Notes: generated by a model not told the origin, from the sequence alone. 64,000 bases of DNA from Erysipelotrichia bacterium (GCA_012520255.1 JAAYOQ010000003.1:22517-86516), one strand, 5' to 3'. Shown: positions 1-9,182, counted from the stretch's first letter. Translations and numbers: made by a program.

Positions 1-1625
1 GGATTAGCGGCTAAAGCAATAGCGATTACAATACGCTGTCTCATACCACCTGAGAATTCAAACGGATATTGATTATATCTGATAACTGGTTCAGGTATAC
101 CTACTTCCTCTAATAATTTCAAGGCTCTGGCTTTAGCTATTTTTTTGGAAATTTTAAAGACCATTCTACTAGCTTGTTCTTTTAAATAATCTACCAGAGC
201 AATCATCTTTGCTTCGCTATCAAATCTATCTTCAGCATCGAAATCTCTCTGATAACTTTCCATTAAATGTTCTATAACAGCACAAATATTTTTAACACCT
301 AATTTTCTATCAAAGTAAACTGCTGGAATAACCTTCCAGTCCGGAGTTTTCCCTTTAGCTACCAATTTTTCATATTTAGCTTCATCTCTTGCAAAACGCC
401 TAGCTTCAACCTCATTTTGTTTTAAACCTTCAAAGTATTTTTCAATATGACGCTTTATACTTGAACCAAAAGTATATTCAGTTGAATTTTTAGCAATTTC
501 TAATTGGTCAATGGCCTCATTTACTAAAGGTATAATCTTTCCTGCAATTTCTTTAGATACTTTTTCATCCATCTCTTCAGTTTCAAAATAGTCTAATGCT
601 TCCTGAAGATATTTCATATTTTCGCGTTTTTTATTCATTGAAATATTATGTGAATTTTGAATAGCTGCTTTTCCCTTGATGATGAAATCAGTCATAAATT
701 CATCATACAAACAGTCAGTAGCCATTTTATTTAACTCAGTTAAGTCCATTTCAACGACATTAGCATTCGGATTCTTCATAAAGTAATAACCTAATGAGAA
801 GAATTCTGGTTTATCTTTATTGATTCCTACTTCTAAAGCATTTGAGATTTGTTTTAAGATATCAAGTGTAGAATCAGCTAAAACATTCTTTTTTACTTTA
901 TTAACATCAGCTGTCAAACGTGAATGTAAAGATTTAATTTCATCAGTTTCTGATACAACTCTAGGATGATATGTTTTTGGCAAGCGCTTGACAAAGTCTT
1001 TCAGACTATGTTTAGCTCTAACATTCTGCTTCTTTTCAACTAAGAAGACAAAGTTATCAATATCTAATTTTAACTCTGTAGCCTCTTTATGAATACCGTT
1101 GAATAATGCCTCTAATTTTGTAGCATTAATTGAAAAATTATTAAATATTTTACAATCTTCTTTATTTCTTTCAGCTGCTTCTGGATTTACTTCATCCATA
1201 TTTTTATTTAATAAGGTTAACTTCTCATCAAATATTTTCTTAGCATTTCTTCTTGAAGCAGCATTTTTCAGTAACATTGCTTCCGTTAACTGTTTGCCTA
1301 CTTTCATGATAGGGTTTAAAGAACTCATCGGATCCTGGAAAATCATCGCAATTTTATCGCCTCTCAGTTTATGGAAGTCTTCTTCACTGATTTGAACTAA
1401 ATCCATTCCATCATATAAGATTTCTCCACCTTCAATGATTCCGTTTCCTGCTAAAATACCCATAATGGCACGATTAGTAACTGATTTACCAGAACCAGAT
1501 TCCCCAACAAGAGCCAAGGTTTCACCTTTATATAAATCAAAGCTGATATCACGTACAGCTTTTAATATACCTTGTTGAGTACGGAATGATATCTGTAAAT
1601 TCTTAACTTCTAATTTCTTTTGCAT
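1..1625 (-). CDS. oppD: Oligopeptide ABC transporter ATPase OppD, large-insertion form (3' end cut by window)
   Basis: This is an ABC ATPase of the peptide/nickel family; it energises peptide import through OppB/OppC. The frame is open from ATG at 1625 to the window edge (541 codons). Walker A (GESGSGKS) lies at about residues 41-48 and the Q-loop (IFQDP) at about 95-99. The signature SGGMRQR appears only at about residue 525, whereas ordinary OppD has it near 160. About 360 lysine- and glutamate-rich, mostly helical residues therefore sit in the helical subdomain, and normal OppD sequence resumes with GIPEPVIRYNQYPFEFSGG. I checked the frame through the whole insertion and saw no stop. The gene starts 3 bases after oppC with GGAGG upstream. 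Walker B and the C-terminal peptide-family domain are outside the window. Large insertions in Opp ATPases are known from mycoplasmas. Confidence 0.9.
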   Translation of the reverse strand, partial: MQKKLEVKNLQISFRTQQGILKAVRDISFDLYKGETLALVGESGSGKSVTNRAIMGILAGNGIIEGGEILYDGMDLVQISEEDFHKLRGDKIAMIFQDPMSSLNPIMKVGKQLTEAMLLKNAASRRNAKKIFDEKLTLLNKNMDEVNPEAAERNKEDCKIFNNFSINATKLEALFNGIHKEATELKLDIDNFVFLVEKKQNVRAKHSLKDFVKRLPKTYHPRVVSETDEIKSLHSRLTADVNKVKKNVLADSTLDILKQISNALEVGINKDKPEFFSLGYYFMKNPNANVVEMDLTELNKMATDCLYDEFMTDFIIKGKAAIQNSHNISMNKKRENMKYLQEALDYFETEEMDEKVSKEIAGKIIPLVNEAIDQLEIAKNSTEYTFGSSIKRHIEKYFEGLKQNEVEARRFARDEAKYEKLVAKGKTPDWKVIPAVYFDRKLGVKNICAVIEHLMESYQRDFDAEDRFDSEAKMIALVDYLKEQASRMVFKISKKIAKARALKLLEEVGIPEPVIRYNQYPFEFSGGMRQRIVIAIALAAN

Positions 1626-1628
1626 AAA

Positions 1629-3173
1629 CTAATCCTCCGTTCCACGTAGTGATGGGTTAAAGGCATCACGTAAACCATTACCGAACAGGTTGAAAGAGAT
1701 TTCCAGTAAAGCAATGAACAATGCAGGATATAACATAATATGAGGATAACTGCTCATTACAGATTGTCCATTAGCTAACATCGAACCAATCGAAGACATT
1801 GTAGGAGAGTCTAAGTTAATAATACCTAAATAAGTTAATGAAGTTTCTGAGAAGATAACTCCTGGAATTACTAAGATAGATCCAGTAATGATTGTACCTA
1901 AAGAGTTAGGGAAAATATGCTTAAACATAATCGACCAGTCATTTGCTCCGAGAGTTCTAGCTGCCAGAACATATTCCTGGTTTTTAAACCTGTAGAATTG
2001 CATACGCACCCTGCTGGACATACCTATCCATCCTGTCAGCACAAAGGCATAAATCAGCGATGGAATTGCTCCTACTTTACCAGATAAGTGTAACTGGAAA
2101 AGTACTGTAACAACCATAAATGGAATCCCGCTTAAGATATCGGTAATACGTTCCATAATCATATCAACTGCTCCACCATAGTAACCTGCAATAGCACCAT
2201 AAATAGTTCCAATTGTTAAGTTAACAGCTGATACCAGGATTGCTAAAACAAATGAGAATCTGGCTCCACTGGCAAGTCTGGTGAAAATATCATAACCATT
2301 AGTATCGGTACCGAAAGCAAACGAAGGTTCAAATCCGTATCGATAGATAAAATATTTATATGCATTTACTCTGACTACGTAGTTATAGTTCCCTTGAACA
2401 CCTGTTCTCTGTGCATATCTAAACGCTAATTCAGTATTCCCTGAATTATAAGGGTCATCAGGAAATCTAAGACTATAATAATCATCGATACCTGTTGTTG
2501 AATAAGAATTAATGAAATTACCTTGAGAGTCAAATACCGGGTTACCTTTTTCATCACACTGATACCAGATATTATGGTCTCCACCAATTACACTGACATC
2601 AGCAACTGGTAAAATTACCTGTGTCCCCGTTTCTATTTGCCAATCCTGTAATTCCTTATATTTTTCATAAGTTAAAGTAAGATTGAACGCATTTAAAGCA
2701 GCATAGTTGTCTATTCTTACTTTATATATAGTTTGAGGGCCTCTAAATATATCATCTCTGACAAATTTATCTACAACTTCAACAATTACTTTATTTCCCG
2801 TTTCTTCCTGCTGTGCTAACAGACGATAGTATCTATTTTGGGATACTTCAATAACTTTAGTACCATCCCAGAAGCCTGTCCCTTCCATAAATGTAAGTTT
2901 TGGTGTCAGGTATTGATATCTCATAATTATATTATCGGTAGCATAACTCTTGATATAATTCTGATCACAGAAATAAGGACCGATAATTGCATAAATTACT
3001 AATATGAGAATAATTATTGCCGCAACAACTGAAGATTTATTCTTTTTAAAACGAATCCAGGCATCTTCAAAATAGCCAATAACTTTTGTATCAAACTTCT
3101 TATCATGACTGTCCGTTCTATTAGCCAATGCAAATTTTTCTTTTGGAATATTCATATAATCTTTATTTGTCAT
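1629..3173 (-). CDS. oppC: Oligopeptide ABC transporter permease OppC, with large extracytoplasmic insertion
   Basis: Inner permease of the peptide importer, pairing with OppB in the membrane. From ATG at 3173 it is 514 residues, against about 300 for typical OppC. The N-terminal cytoplasmic tail is followed by one membrane segment (about residues 47-65), then about 230 hydrophilic residues, then the usual five segments with the EAA-type loop (AARTLGANDWSIMFKHIFPNS). The insertion lies between segments 1 and 2 and should be outside the cell, where it could touch the binding protein. An in-frame TTG at 3206 would overlap oppB by 32 bases and has no ribosome site, so I prefer ATG 3173, 1 base after the oppB stop. 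oppD follows after 3 bases. Confidence 0.93.
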   Translation of the reverse strand: MTNKDYMNIPKEKFALANRTDSHDKKFDTKVIGYFEDAWIRFKKNKSSVVAAIIILILVIYAIIGPYFCDQNYIKSYATDNIIMRYQYLTPKLTFMEGTGFWDGTKVIEVSQNRYYRLLAQQEETGNKVIVEVVDKFVRDDIFRGPQTIYKVRIDNYAALNAFNLTLTYEKYKELQDWQIETGTQVILPVADVSVIGGDHNIWYQCDEKGNPVFDSQGNFINSYSTTGIDDYYSLRFPDDPYNSGNTELAFRYAQRTGVQGNYNYVVRVNAYKYFIYRYGFEPSFAFGTDTNGYDIFTRLASGARFSFVLAILVSAVNLTIGTIYGAIAGYYGGAVDMIMERITDILSGIPFMVVTVLFQLHLSGKVGAIPSLIYAFVLTGWIGMSSRVRMQFYRFKNQEYVLAARTLGANDWSIMFKHIFPNSLGTIITGSILVIPGVIFSETSLTYLGIINLDSPTMSSIGSMLANGQSVMSSYPHIMLYPALFIALLEISFNLFGNGLRDAFNPSLRGTED

Positions 3174-3174
3174 C

Positions 3175-4134
3175 TTACTTCGCCCCCATTCTGATTCTTG
3201 GGTCAATTATAGAATAACTAATATCAATGACGATACCAGCTGCCAGACCAATCAATGTATAGAACGCTGATAATAACATAAAGAAGTTATAATCAGGTGG
3301 TGAGGCTTGAATTGAGTTAACATATAACTTACCAACACCAGGAATTGAGAACATCTGTTCAATTATTAATGAACCCGACATAATAGAAATAAATTCACCT
3401 AAAATCATAGGAAAAATCGGAACCATTGAATTACGCATTGCATGTCTTATCGTAGCTTGAGCTTTTGTCAAACCTTTCGTACGAGCTAAAAGCATAAATT
3501 CACTGGTCAATACTTCTGTCAATTCTGCTCTGGTATATCTGGCAAATCCTGCAATCGTTCCAAAAGACATTGATAAGATTGCTGGAATCATCGATTTAAA
3601 ACCTACCCAGCTGAATGCTCCCTGAGTAGCGTCCATCGTTGCTGAAGCCCACCCCAGTTTGAAGTATAGAATATACTGCACAAGAAAGGCATAAACAAAC
3701 GAAGGTACTGATACAACAACCATTACACCCGTTGAAATAACATGGTCAATCCAAGTGTTTTTCTTAAGCGCTGCAATAATACCCAAAATCAGTCCAAGTG
3801 GAATAGACAGTAAAATTGAGTACATATTTAAGGCAACTGTAAACGGTAACTTTGAAACGAATACTTTCCAAACATCTTGACCAATGTATAAAACCTCACT
3901 GGTACCGAAATAACCTTGTATAGCATATTTCCAGAAACGATAATACTGTTGAATAATCGGCAAATTATAACCCAACAGTTCTCTTCTCTGCATGATAAGC
4001 GCCATATCCTTACCAAATTGCTCAGCAGGAATATTAGGCAGTAACTTAATAAATACGAAACATAAAGTTATGATTACCAGAAAAGTCATCAACATCAGGG
4101 CAATACGTTTCATGATGTACTTAAATAGATACAT
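3175..4134 (-). CDS. oppB: Oligopeptide ABC transporter permease OppB
   Basis: Membrane permease of the peptide importer, 319 residues, the normal length for the family. The first membrane segment is MLMTFLVIITLCFVF, a further five follow, and the coupling-loop motif is present near residue 220 (ARTKGLTKAQATIRHAMRNS). The C-terminus (DPRIRMG) is typical of OppB/DppB. ATG 4134 is preceded by AGAGGG six bases upstream. It is the first gene after the terminator-like hairpin behind oppA and has its own promoter candidate, so oppBCD can be transcribed apart from oppA. Unlike OppC and OppD it shows no insertion. Confidence 0.95.
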   Translation of the reverse strand: MYLFKYIMKRIALMLMTFLVIITLCFVFIKLLPNIPAEQFGKDMALIMQRRELLGYNLPIIQQYYRFWKYAIQGYFGTSEVLYIGQDVWKVFVSKLPFTVALNMYSILLSIPLGLILGIIAALKKNTWIDHVISTGVMVVVSVPSFVYAFLVQYILYFKLGWASATMDATQGAFSWVGFKSMIPAILSMSFGTIAGFARYTRAELTEVLTSEFMLLARTKGLTKAQATIRHAMRNSMVPIFPMILGEFISIMSGSLIIEQMFSIPGVGKLYVNSIQASPPDYNFFMLLSAFYTLIGLAAGIVIDISYSIIDPRIRMGAK

Positions 4135-4203
4135 AAAAAACCCTCTTTTCTTTTAGTAATATTTTTAAGTATAAAAAAATCAGAACTTAAAAAGTACCAT
4201 TAC

Positions 4204-4233
4204 ATTTTACCATATTGTGGCATAAATTGTAAA
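4204..4233 (-). promoter_or_regulatory. Candidate promoter of oppBCD
   Basis: On the minus strand TTTACA (4228-4233) and TAAAAT (4204-4209) are separated by 18 bases, about 70 bases before the oppB start. Its upstream edge is 39 bases from a 15-base palindrome (4273-4287), nearly the same geometry as at oppA, which strengthens the call. Confidence 0.45.
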
Positions 4234-4272
4234 TAAAATGACAGTGACTTATGAAACATTTCAAACATTTTT

Positions 4273-4287
4273 ATGAAAACTTTTCAT
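4273..4287. promoter_or_regulatory. Palindrome ATGAAAAcTTTTCAT, candidate operator of oppBCD
   Basis: Seven-base inverted repeat with a one-base centre, 39 bases upstream of the oppB -35 candidate. A 16-base perfect version (ATGAAAATATTTTCAT) stands at the same place relative to the oppA promoter. Both are outside coding sequence. The binding protein is unknown. Confidence 0.4.
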
Positions 4288-4296
4288 TTATTTTCA

Positions 4297-4330
4297 TAAA
4301 AAAGGTGTCAAATCAATAGATTTAACACCC
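4297..4330 (-). terminator. Terminator or attenuating hairpin after oppA
   Basis: Ten-base stem (arms 4320-4329 and 4304-4313, one G-U pair) with a six-base loop, followed on the minus strand by six Ts. It lies between oppA and oppB, so it would cut most transcripts after the binding-protein gene. Confidence 0.75.
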
Positions 4331-4354
4331 TATTTTAATATTTAGAACTAAATT

Positions 4355-6862
4355 TTACCTATAATCTAAAGTTCCGCCTTGCTCTGCAACATATGCAGCC
4401 CATTCAGCGTCATCCATAGCATAAGTGTAATACTGAACTCCACCACGGCCAACACCGTAAATGTATTCTTCAGTGTAATATTTAATTCTCATACCCTTCA
4501 ATGATGCAGAAGCATCTAAGTTGATTGGAATCATATTGTATTGTTGTAATACGATACCTTCAAGTGCTGCTAAAATATCTAAACGTACTTTTGCATCAGC
4601 ATTTGTTCCAGCATTAACTGTTACAGTTTCATCACTACCAACAACATTAACTTCAACATCTTCACCTGATAATGCACTGTACCAAGAAACAGCATCAGTT
4701 ACTAAATCCTGACCATCAATGTTAACTACTACATCAACTACTGAATAATCGAATGCAGCGTCATACTGATATCTAGGAGCAACATAAGCTTCGATTAATC
4801 CATAAGGGTCTAATGCAGAACCTGTCCATCCAACACCGAATAATAAGTCAATAGAGTTATTCTTCAAGTATGATGAGAATGCAGAAGAACCTAATGGTTG
4901 TGATTGTGAGAATACTAAGTGACCTTCTAATTTAGTTCCAACAACAGCATCTGTCCATACTTGTGATAACAATACGAAACCATTGTTGTAGTATTTAGAA
5001 GAACCTGAACCAGGCTGTCCAATGATAATCTGGATTTCCCAATTGTCTCTGTCTGCAGGGATATAACCAGCTTCAACAGCTTTGTCATATGCAATGTTGA
5101 ACAATTCTTTAGCACCAGCTAAATCATAACCAGTAATAGATTCGATAGCTTCATCAATTGTAGCATATTCTTTACCTTCACCGATATCATTTGTCAAGCC
5201 CCAGAAATCAACGATAACCTGTTTAGCTTCATCAGTTGTTCTGTAAGCAACACCATTTTCTGGGTCAGAAATAATCATGTTACCATATAATGCTTTAGCA
5301 GGAGCACCTGTTGGGTCTAATGCTAAGCTATAAGCAGCTCTATCTAATGAGAATGATAATGCCTGACGGAATTCTTTAACACAGATAATTCTCTTAACAA
5401 CAGTATTACCTGGAGTTGCAGGGCTAGCATTTGCTTCAGCAGTTGCTAATGCTTCTTCATTTGGATTTAATGCGATAAACCAAGTTGAGTCACCTTCTGT
5501 ATAGTAAGTGAAATCTGAACCCTGGTAATCAGCCATATCCTCTGCCTGTAAGCCATAACCATCTAATTCACCCTTTAAGAACATTTCTAAACGAGTTGCA
5601 GCTTCAGATACCTGTTTGTAAGAAACAGCTGTAGTCATATATTGACCTTCATGCTCTTTTTCATAATAACCATGCCAATGAGAGTTTCTTGTTAATTTCA
5701 TTTCTGAACCATCAATGAATGTAGTTAAAGCATAAGGGCCATGTCCTACGTAAGTGTCAACTGATGTTCCATAAGTATTAGTGTAAACTCCACCTTCCAT
5801 AGATTCACATGCTAAATATGTAGGAACGTGAACTAAGAAGAAGTTTGTACATAATGCATAGTTCAAGTAGAATCCAGTTAATGGTTTGTCTAAAACGATA
5901 ACTAAAGTCTTGTCATTTTTAGCAAAGAAACCAACTTCTGAGAAGTCAAGTTCAGGGAATACGTATCCATAATACAACATTTCCTGTATTTCCTGGTAAG
6001 CATAATCGCCTTCATCTACTGCATAAGCTTCAGCATTTTCATAACCATGTAATTCAGCAACTAAGTTAGCTGCACTCATGTATAACTCAGGAGTTAATTT
6101 AACATTGCCATCAGCATCTGCTGCAGCTTCTAACGCTAAGTAATCATCTACATTAACTGTAATGTAACCATAAGAATAGTATAGGCTAAGTGCTGAACCC
6201 CAGTTAGCGCCATCTTTGATATTCAAGACAATGTCTTTTCCATCCAGCTGGTAGTAACCATCTACTACTTCAAAGCTGTCTAAAGCGACATATTCTTCAT
6301 CAAGATAATCAGCTGATACCATATTAGAGTAGCCATATGTACCACCTTTCAGATAGTTTTCTGCATTATGGATTTTTAAATTTCCTGAATACATACTGTC
6401 TGCTCTATAGTTAGCAGCTGCTGGGTTAAGTAACAACTTAACTGATTCAACGAAATCGTTAGCAGTGATTGGATCACCATTGTCATACTTTAACCAGGTT
6501 TTTAATTCGATTTCGTAGACTTGATGTTCTGCACCTTCTTCGATTCCATATTTACCAATGTAACTGCTTGTTACATCTTTTGGAGCAGCATTGGCCATTC
6601 CATTAACGATTTTGTATCCATCTTTACTTTCATTATAGTCAAATACATATAATGCATCTTCCGCATAATTCATAACATAAGTAGCATCATTAGATTGATA
6701 TGTATGATTGTTCCAACCTGTCGGCATTGAGTTAACAGCGGTACGATAAGTATAATCTGCTGTATCGTTCAAATATGACTTGTCATGTTTGTCACCACAA
6801 CCAACTAATGAAAGTACTAATGTTAAGACTAGTAAATAGATACTAAGTTTTTTAATACTCAT
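4355..6862 (-). CDS. oppA: Oligopeptide-binding lipoprotein OppA, enlarged
   Basis: Extracytoplasmic peptide-binding lipoprotein (SBP family 5) that delivers peptides to OppBC. The N-terminus is a lipoprotein signal: basic MSIKK, hydrophobic stretch, lipobox LVGC with Cys about residue 22. Family features include TWLKYDNGDPITANDFVESV near residue 125 and RQALSFSLDRAAY in the middle. At 835 residues it is about 300 longer than usual OppA, so it carries extra loops, in keeping with the insertions in OppC and OppD. A GGGAGAG ribosome site precedes ATG 6862. It is the first gene of the locus, with a promoter at 6914-6942 and a terminator hairpin behind it. Confidence 0.93.
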   Translation of the reverse strand: MSIKKLSIYLLVLTLVLSLVGCGDKHDKSYLNDTADYTYRTAVNSMPTGWNNHTYQSNDATYVMNYAEDALYVFDYNESKDGYKIVNGMANAAPKDVTSSYIGKYGIEEGAEHQVYEIELKTWLKYDNGDPITANDFVESVKLLLNPAAANYRADSMYSGNLKIHNAENYLKGGTYGYSNMVSADYLDEEYVALDSFEVVDGYYQLDGKDIVLNIKDGANWGSALSLYYSYGYITVNVDDYLALEAAADADGNVKLTPELYMSAANLVAELHGYENAEAYAVDEGDYAYQEIQEMLYYGYVFPELDFSEVGFFAKNDKTLVIVLDKPLTGFYLNYALCTNFFLVHVPTYLACESMEGGVYTNTYGTSVDTYVGHGPYALTTFIDGSEMKLTRNSHWHGYYEKEHEGQYMTTAVSYKQVSEAATRLEMFLKGELDGYGLQAEDMADYQGSDFTYYTEGDSTWFIALNPNEEALATAEANASPATPGNTVVKRIICVKEFRQALSFSLDRAAYSLALDPTGAPAKALYGNMIISDPENGVAYRTTDEAKQVIVDFWGLTNDIGEGKEYATIDEAIESITGYDLAGAKELFNIAYDKAVEAGYIPADRDNWEIQIIIGQPGSGSSKYYNNGFVLLSQVWTDAVVGTKLEGHLVFSQSQPLGSSAFSSYLKNNSIDLLFGVGWTGSALDPYGLIEAYVAPRYQYDAAFDYSVVDVVVNIDGQDLVTDAVSWYSALSGEDVEVNVVGSDETVTVNAGTNADAKVRLDILAALEGIVLQQYNMIPINLDASASLKGMRIKYYTEEYIYGVGRGGVQYYTYAMDDAEWAAYVAEQGGTLDYR

Positions 6863-6913
6863 TAAAAATCTCTCCCTTCTTTAGAGTCTGTAATAAAAAA
6901 ACTCTACAGAACT

Positions 6914-6942
6914 ATTATTTCACATAAATTTCACTTTTGCAA
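6914..6942 (-). promoter_or_regulatory. Candidate promoter of oppA
   Basis: On the minus strand TTGCAA (6937-6942), 17 bases, then AATAAT (6914-6919), about 50 bases before oppA. A short hairpin in the leader (arms 6901-6906 and 6882-6887) lies just ahead of the ribosome site. Confidence 0.5.
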
Positions 6943-6980
6943 GTAACATATCATATTTTTTTCAATTTGCTTACAATTTT

Positions 6981-6996
6981 ATGAAAATATTTTCAT
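6981..6996. promoter_or_regulatory. Perfect 16-base palindrome ATGAAAATATTTTCAT, candidate operator of oppA
   Basis: A perfect inverted repeat 38 bases upstream of the oppA -35 candidate. Its near-copy sits 39 bases upstream of the oppB promoter. The position suggests an activator or a looping repressor. It differs from the CodY consensus, which has the half-sites in the opposite order. Confidence 0.45.
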
Positions 6997-7012
6997 AACG
7001 GTTAAAACCAAA

Positions 7013-7032
7013 TAAAAAACCGGCTTACCAGT
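7013..7032 (-). terminator. Terminator of pyrR
   Basis: Minus-strand ACTGG-TAAG-CCGGT stem (arms 7028-7032 and 7019-7023, one G-U pair) followed by six Ts, about 35 bases after the pyrR stop. The stem is short, so the call is moderate. Confidence 0.5.
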
Positions 7033-7065
7033 CCTTTATCCCTAATATAATTTTAAAACTTAAAA

Positions 7066-7602
7066 TTACATATCTTTTATTACAACGATGTCTTTTCCAT
7101 CAATTTCTTTTACTTTGACACTGACAATCTCACTTCTTGAAGTAGGAATATTTTTACCGACAAAATTTGCTTTAATAGGTAGTTCAGTATGACCTCTATC
7201 AATCAATTCACATAGTTGTATTTTGGCAGGTCTTCCTAATTCAACTAATGCATCTAGAGCTGCTCTGGCAGTTCTTCCGGTAAAGATTACATCATCAACC
7301 AGAACGACTATCTTATCTTCAATTGAAAAAGGTACGTCAGTTTTATTAATTATAGGATCAATATTAATTTTACTTAAATCATCACGATATAAAGTAATAT
7401 CCAACTGACCAACTTCTATTTTCTGGTTTTCAAATTTTTCAATGTTTTGAGCAATTCTTTCAGCCAGAGGTACCCCCCTTGTTTTTATTCCAATCAGACA
7501 TAAATTATCTACCCCACCATTTTTTTCAATAATCTGATGGGCTAATCTTTTTAAAGTTCTATTCATGTCTTCACTACTCATTATTTTAGCTTTATAATCC
7601 AT
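7066..7602 (-). CDS. pyrR: PyrR: pyrimidine regulator / uracil phosphoribosyltransferase
   Basis: 178 residues, matching PyrR. The phosphoribosyltransferase PRPP loop is clear: [18 protein letters not shown] at about residues 94-111. The N-terminus ([19 protein letters not shown]) and [14 protein letters not shown] are PyrR-like. In Gram-positives PyrR binds pyr mRNA leaders in response to UMP, and has UPRT activity (uracil + PRPP to UMP). No pyrimidine-synthesis gene is nearby, and the gene ends in its own terminator, so it looks monocistronic. AAAGGGG precedes ATG 7602. The upstream sequence holds an inverted repeat TTATCA-TATT-TGATAA at 7624-7639 that could be promoter or operator. Confidence 0.92.
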   Translation of the reverse strand: MDYKAKIMSSEDMNRTLKRLAHQIIEKNGGVDNLCLIGIKTRGVPLAERIAQNIEKFENQKIEVGQLDITLYRDDLSKINIDPIINKTDVPFSIEDKIVVLVDDVIFTGRTARAALDALVELGRPAKIQLCELIDRGHTELPIKANFVGKNIPTSRSEIVSVKVKEIDGKDIVVIKDM

Positions 7603-7719
7603 AAATTACCCCTTTATTTTATTTTATCATATTTGATAAGGAAAAGAGAGGAATTACCTTTCTTAATCAATCAACATTTTTTAAATATACTTTCATACAT
7701 CTTATTAAAACAGCCTATT

Positions 7720-7750
7720 AAAAAGAAACTTTTTTTTCAAGTTTCCTTTC
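7720..7750 (-). terminator. Terminator of the CBS/DUF21 membrane protein gene
   Basis: Minus-strand stem GAAACTT / AAGTTTC (arms 7739-7745 and 7725-7731) with a purine-rich loop, followed by TTTTTAAT, 55 bases after the stop at 7800. Confidence 0.55.
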
Positions 7751-7799
7751 TTATTTTAAATATCATTCATTACTTTTATAATTTTTATTGTTTTCAAGT

Positions 7800-9182
7800 T
7801 TAAGCATCTAAATCTTTTTCTCTATCAACAACAATTTCGATTTTTTCGATAGATTGCTCATCCATTTCCACAATTGTAAAAGTGACATTATCTAATATGA
7901 CTGTTGGTTTTTCATCAATTTCTGGAACATAACCTAACAAGTCCATAACAAGACCACCAATGGTATCATTATGAGTATCATCAAGATAAATTTTAATCAT
8001 CTTGCTTACATCATCGATAATAGCTGCTCCATCAACAATATAATGATTTTCTTTTATTTCAGTAATTTCTTCTTCCTCATCATCATATTCATCCTGGATA
8101 TTACCCACAATATATTCTAATAAATCTTCCATAGTGATAATTCCATAAGTTCCACCATATTCATCCAACACTATAGCAATATGAACCTTTTGTTTTTGAA
8201 AAAGTGGCAATAATTCATCGCACATCATATTTTCATACACGAATAATACTTTTCTTAAATAATCAGAAATTGCAAACTCCCGTTTGTCATCAGCTAATAA
8301 CCTTAAAAGGTCTTTAACATAGATGATTCCTTCAATATCATCAATATCTTCATCATATACAGGAATACGGGAATAGCCTGTTTGCAAGAAGGTATTGACA
8401 ACCGTTTCTAAATTATCATCAATTGATAAAGAAACCATATCAGTTCTATGGGTCATAACTTCCCCCACCGTTCGATCATTAAAATCAAAGATATTATTGA
8501 TCATATCCTTTTCATCATATTCAATAAATCCTTTTTCAGTACCGGCATCTACCATTATTCTTATCTCTTCTTCAGTAAATTCCTGTTGGCCATCACTTTC
8601 TTTAATGCCTAAAGAATTAGCAATGGCATCAACTGTTTTTGAAACAACCCAGACCAGGGGTTTAAAAACCTTATAGAAAAAACTGATTGGGCCAACCACC
8701 GCAAAAGAAATCTTTTCCGGATCTTTCATGGCAATTCTTTTCGGCAATAATTCACCAAAAACTAAAGTAACAAAAGATAATAATAACGTAATAACAAAAA
8801 TACTTACCAATCTTACTGTGGAAGAAGAAATCGAAACATTTCTCATCCAGTAGACAATATAATCAGCAAAAGTATCCGCAGCTACCGCACTTGAAAGAAA
8901 TCCAGATAAAGTTACACCAATCTGAATTGTTGATAAGAATTTTGTCGGTTTGACTGTCAGATTATATAAAGCCTTGGCTTTCTTATTGCCATCATTAGCT
9001 AATTTTTCTAATTTAGCATCATTAAATGATACTATCGCTAACTCACTGGCCGCAAAAAAAGCATTAAGCATAATTAAAATAATTAATAATAAAATATATC
9101 CTAAAACAGAATCTCTGTTTTCCATTGTTGCAGTTGTACTGTTTACTGCCAGATTTACTAAGTGACACAATCGATCGTCCAT
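7800..9182 (-). CDS. CNNM/DUF21 transmembrane protein with tandem CBS domains (HlyC/CorC family)
   Basis: A membrane protein of the CorB/CorC/TlyC family. Order of domains: CNNM/DUF21 membrane region with four hydrophobic segments (about residues 25-190), two CBS domains (about 205-340; GEVMTHRTDMVSL and GIIYVKDLLRLL), and a C-terminal CorC/HlyC transporter-associated domain (ending near IVVDREKDLDA). Relatives are linked to magnesium or cobalt efflux, and some are annotated as haemolysins without good reason; the ion is not shown here. I use ATG 9182 (460 residues). A GTG at 9197 would lie one base from the AGAGGGAG site, which is too close, although that site is also rather far (14 bases) from ATG 9182. 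A single gene with its own promoter and terminator. Confidence 0.9.
   Translation of the reverse strand: MDDRLCHLVNLAVNSTTATMENRDSVLGYILLLIILIMLNAFFAASELAIVSFNDAKLEKLANDGNKKAKALYNLTVKPTKFLSTIQIGVTLSGFLSSAVAADTFADYIVYWMRNVSISSSTVRLVSIFVITLLLSFVTLVFGELLPKRIAMKDPEKISFAVVGPISFFYKVFKPLVWVVSKTVDAIANSLGIKESDGQQEFTEEEIRIMVDAGTEKGFIEYDEKDMINNIFDFNDRTVGEVMTHRTDMVSLSIDDNLETVVNTFLQTGYSRIPVYDEDIDDIEGIIYVKDLLRLLADDKREFAISDYLRKVLFVYENMMCDELLPLFQKQKVHIAIVLDEYGGTYGIITMEDLLEYIVGNIQDEYDDEEEEITEIKENHYIVDGAAIIDDVSKMIKIYLDDTHNDTIGGLVMDLLGYVPEIDEKPTVILDNVTFTIVEMDEQSIEKIEIVVDREKDLDA

Noticed and set aside
1099..1395. 98-codon ORF on the plus strand over oppD
   Set aside because: It is opposite the well-supported ABC ATPase frame and has no domain or ribosome site.
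3174..3206. N-terminal extension of OppC from TTG 3206
   Set aside because: It lies inside oppB, has no ribosome site, and ATG 3173 follows the oppB stop by one base.
6981..6996. CodY box or CcpA cre site at the opp palindrome
   Set aside because: CodY half-sites are in the opposite order, and the cre centre CG is absent.
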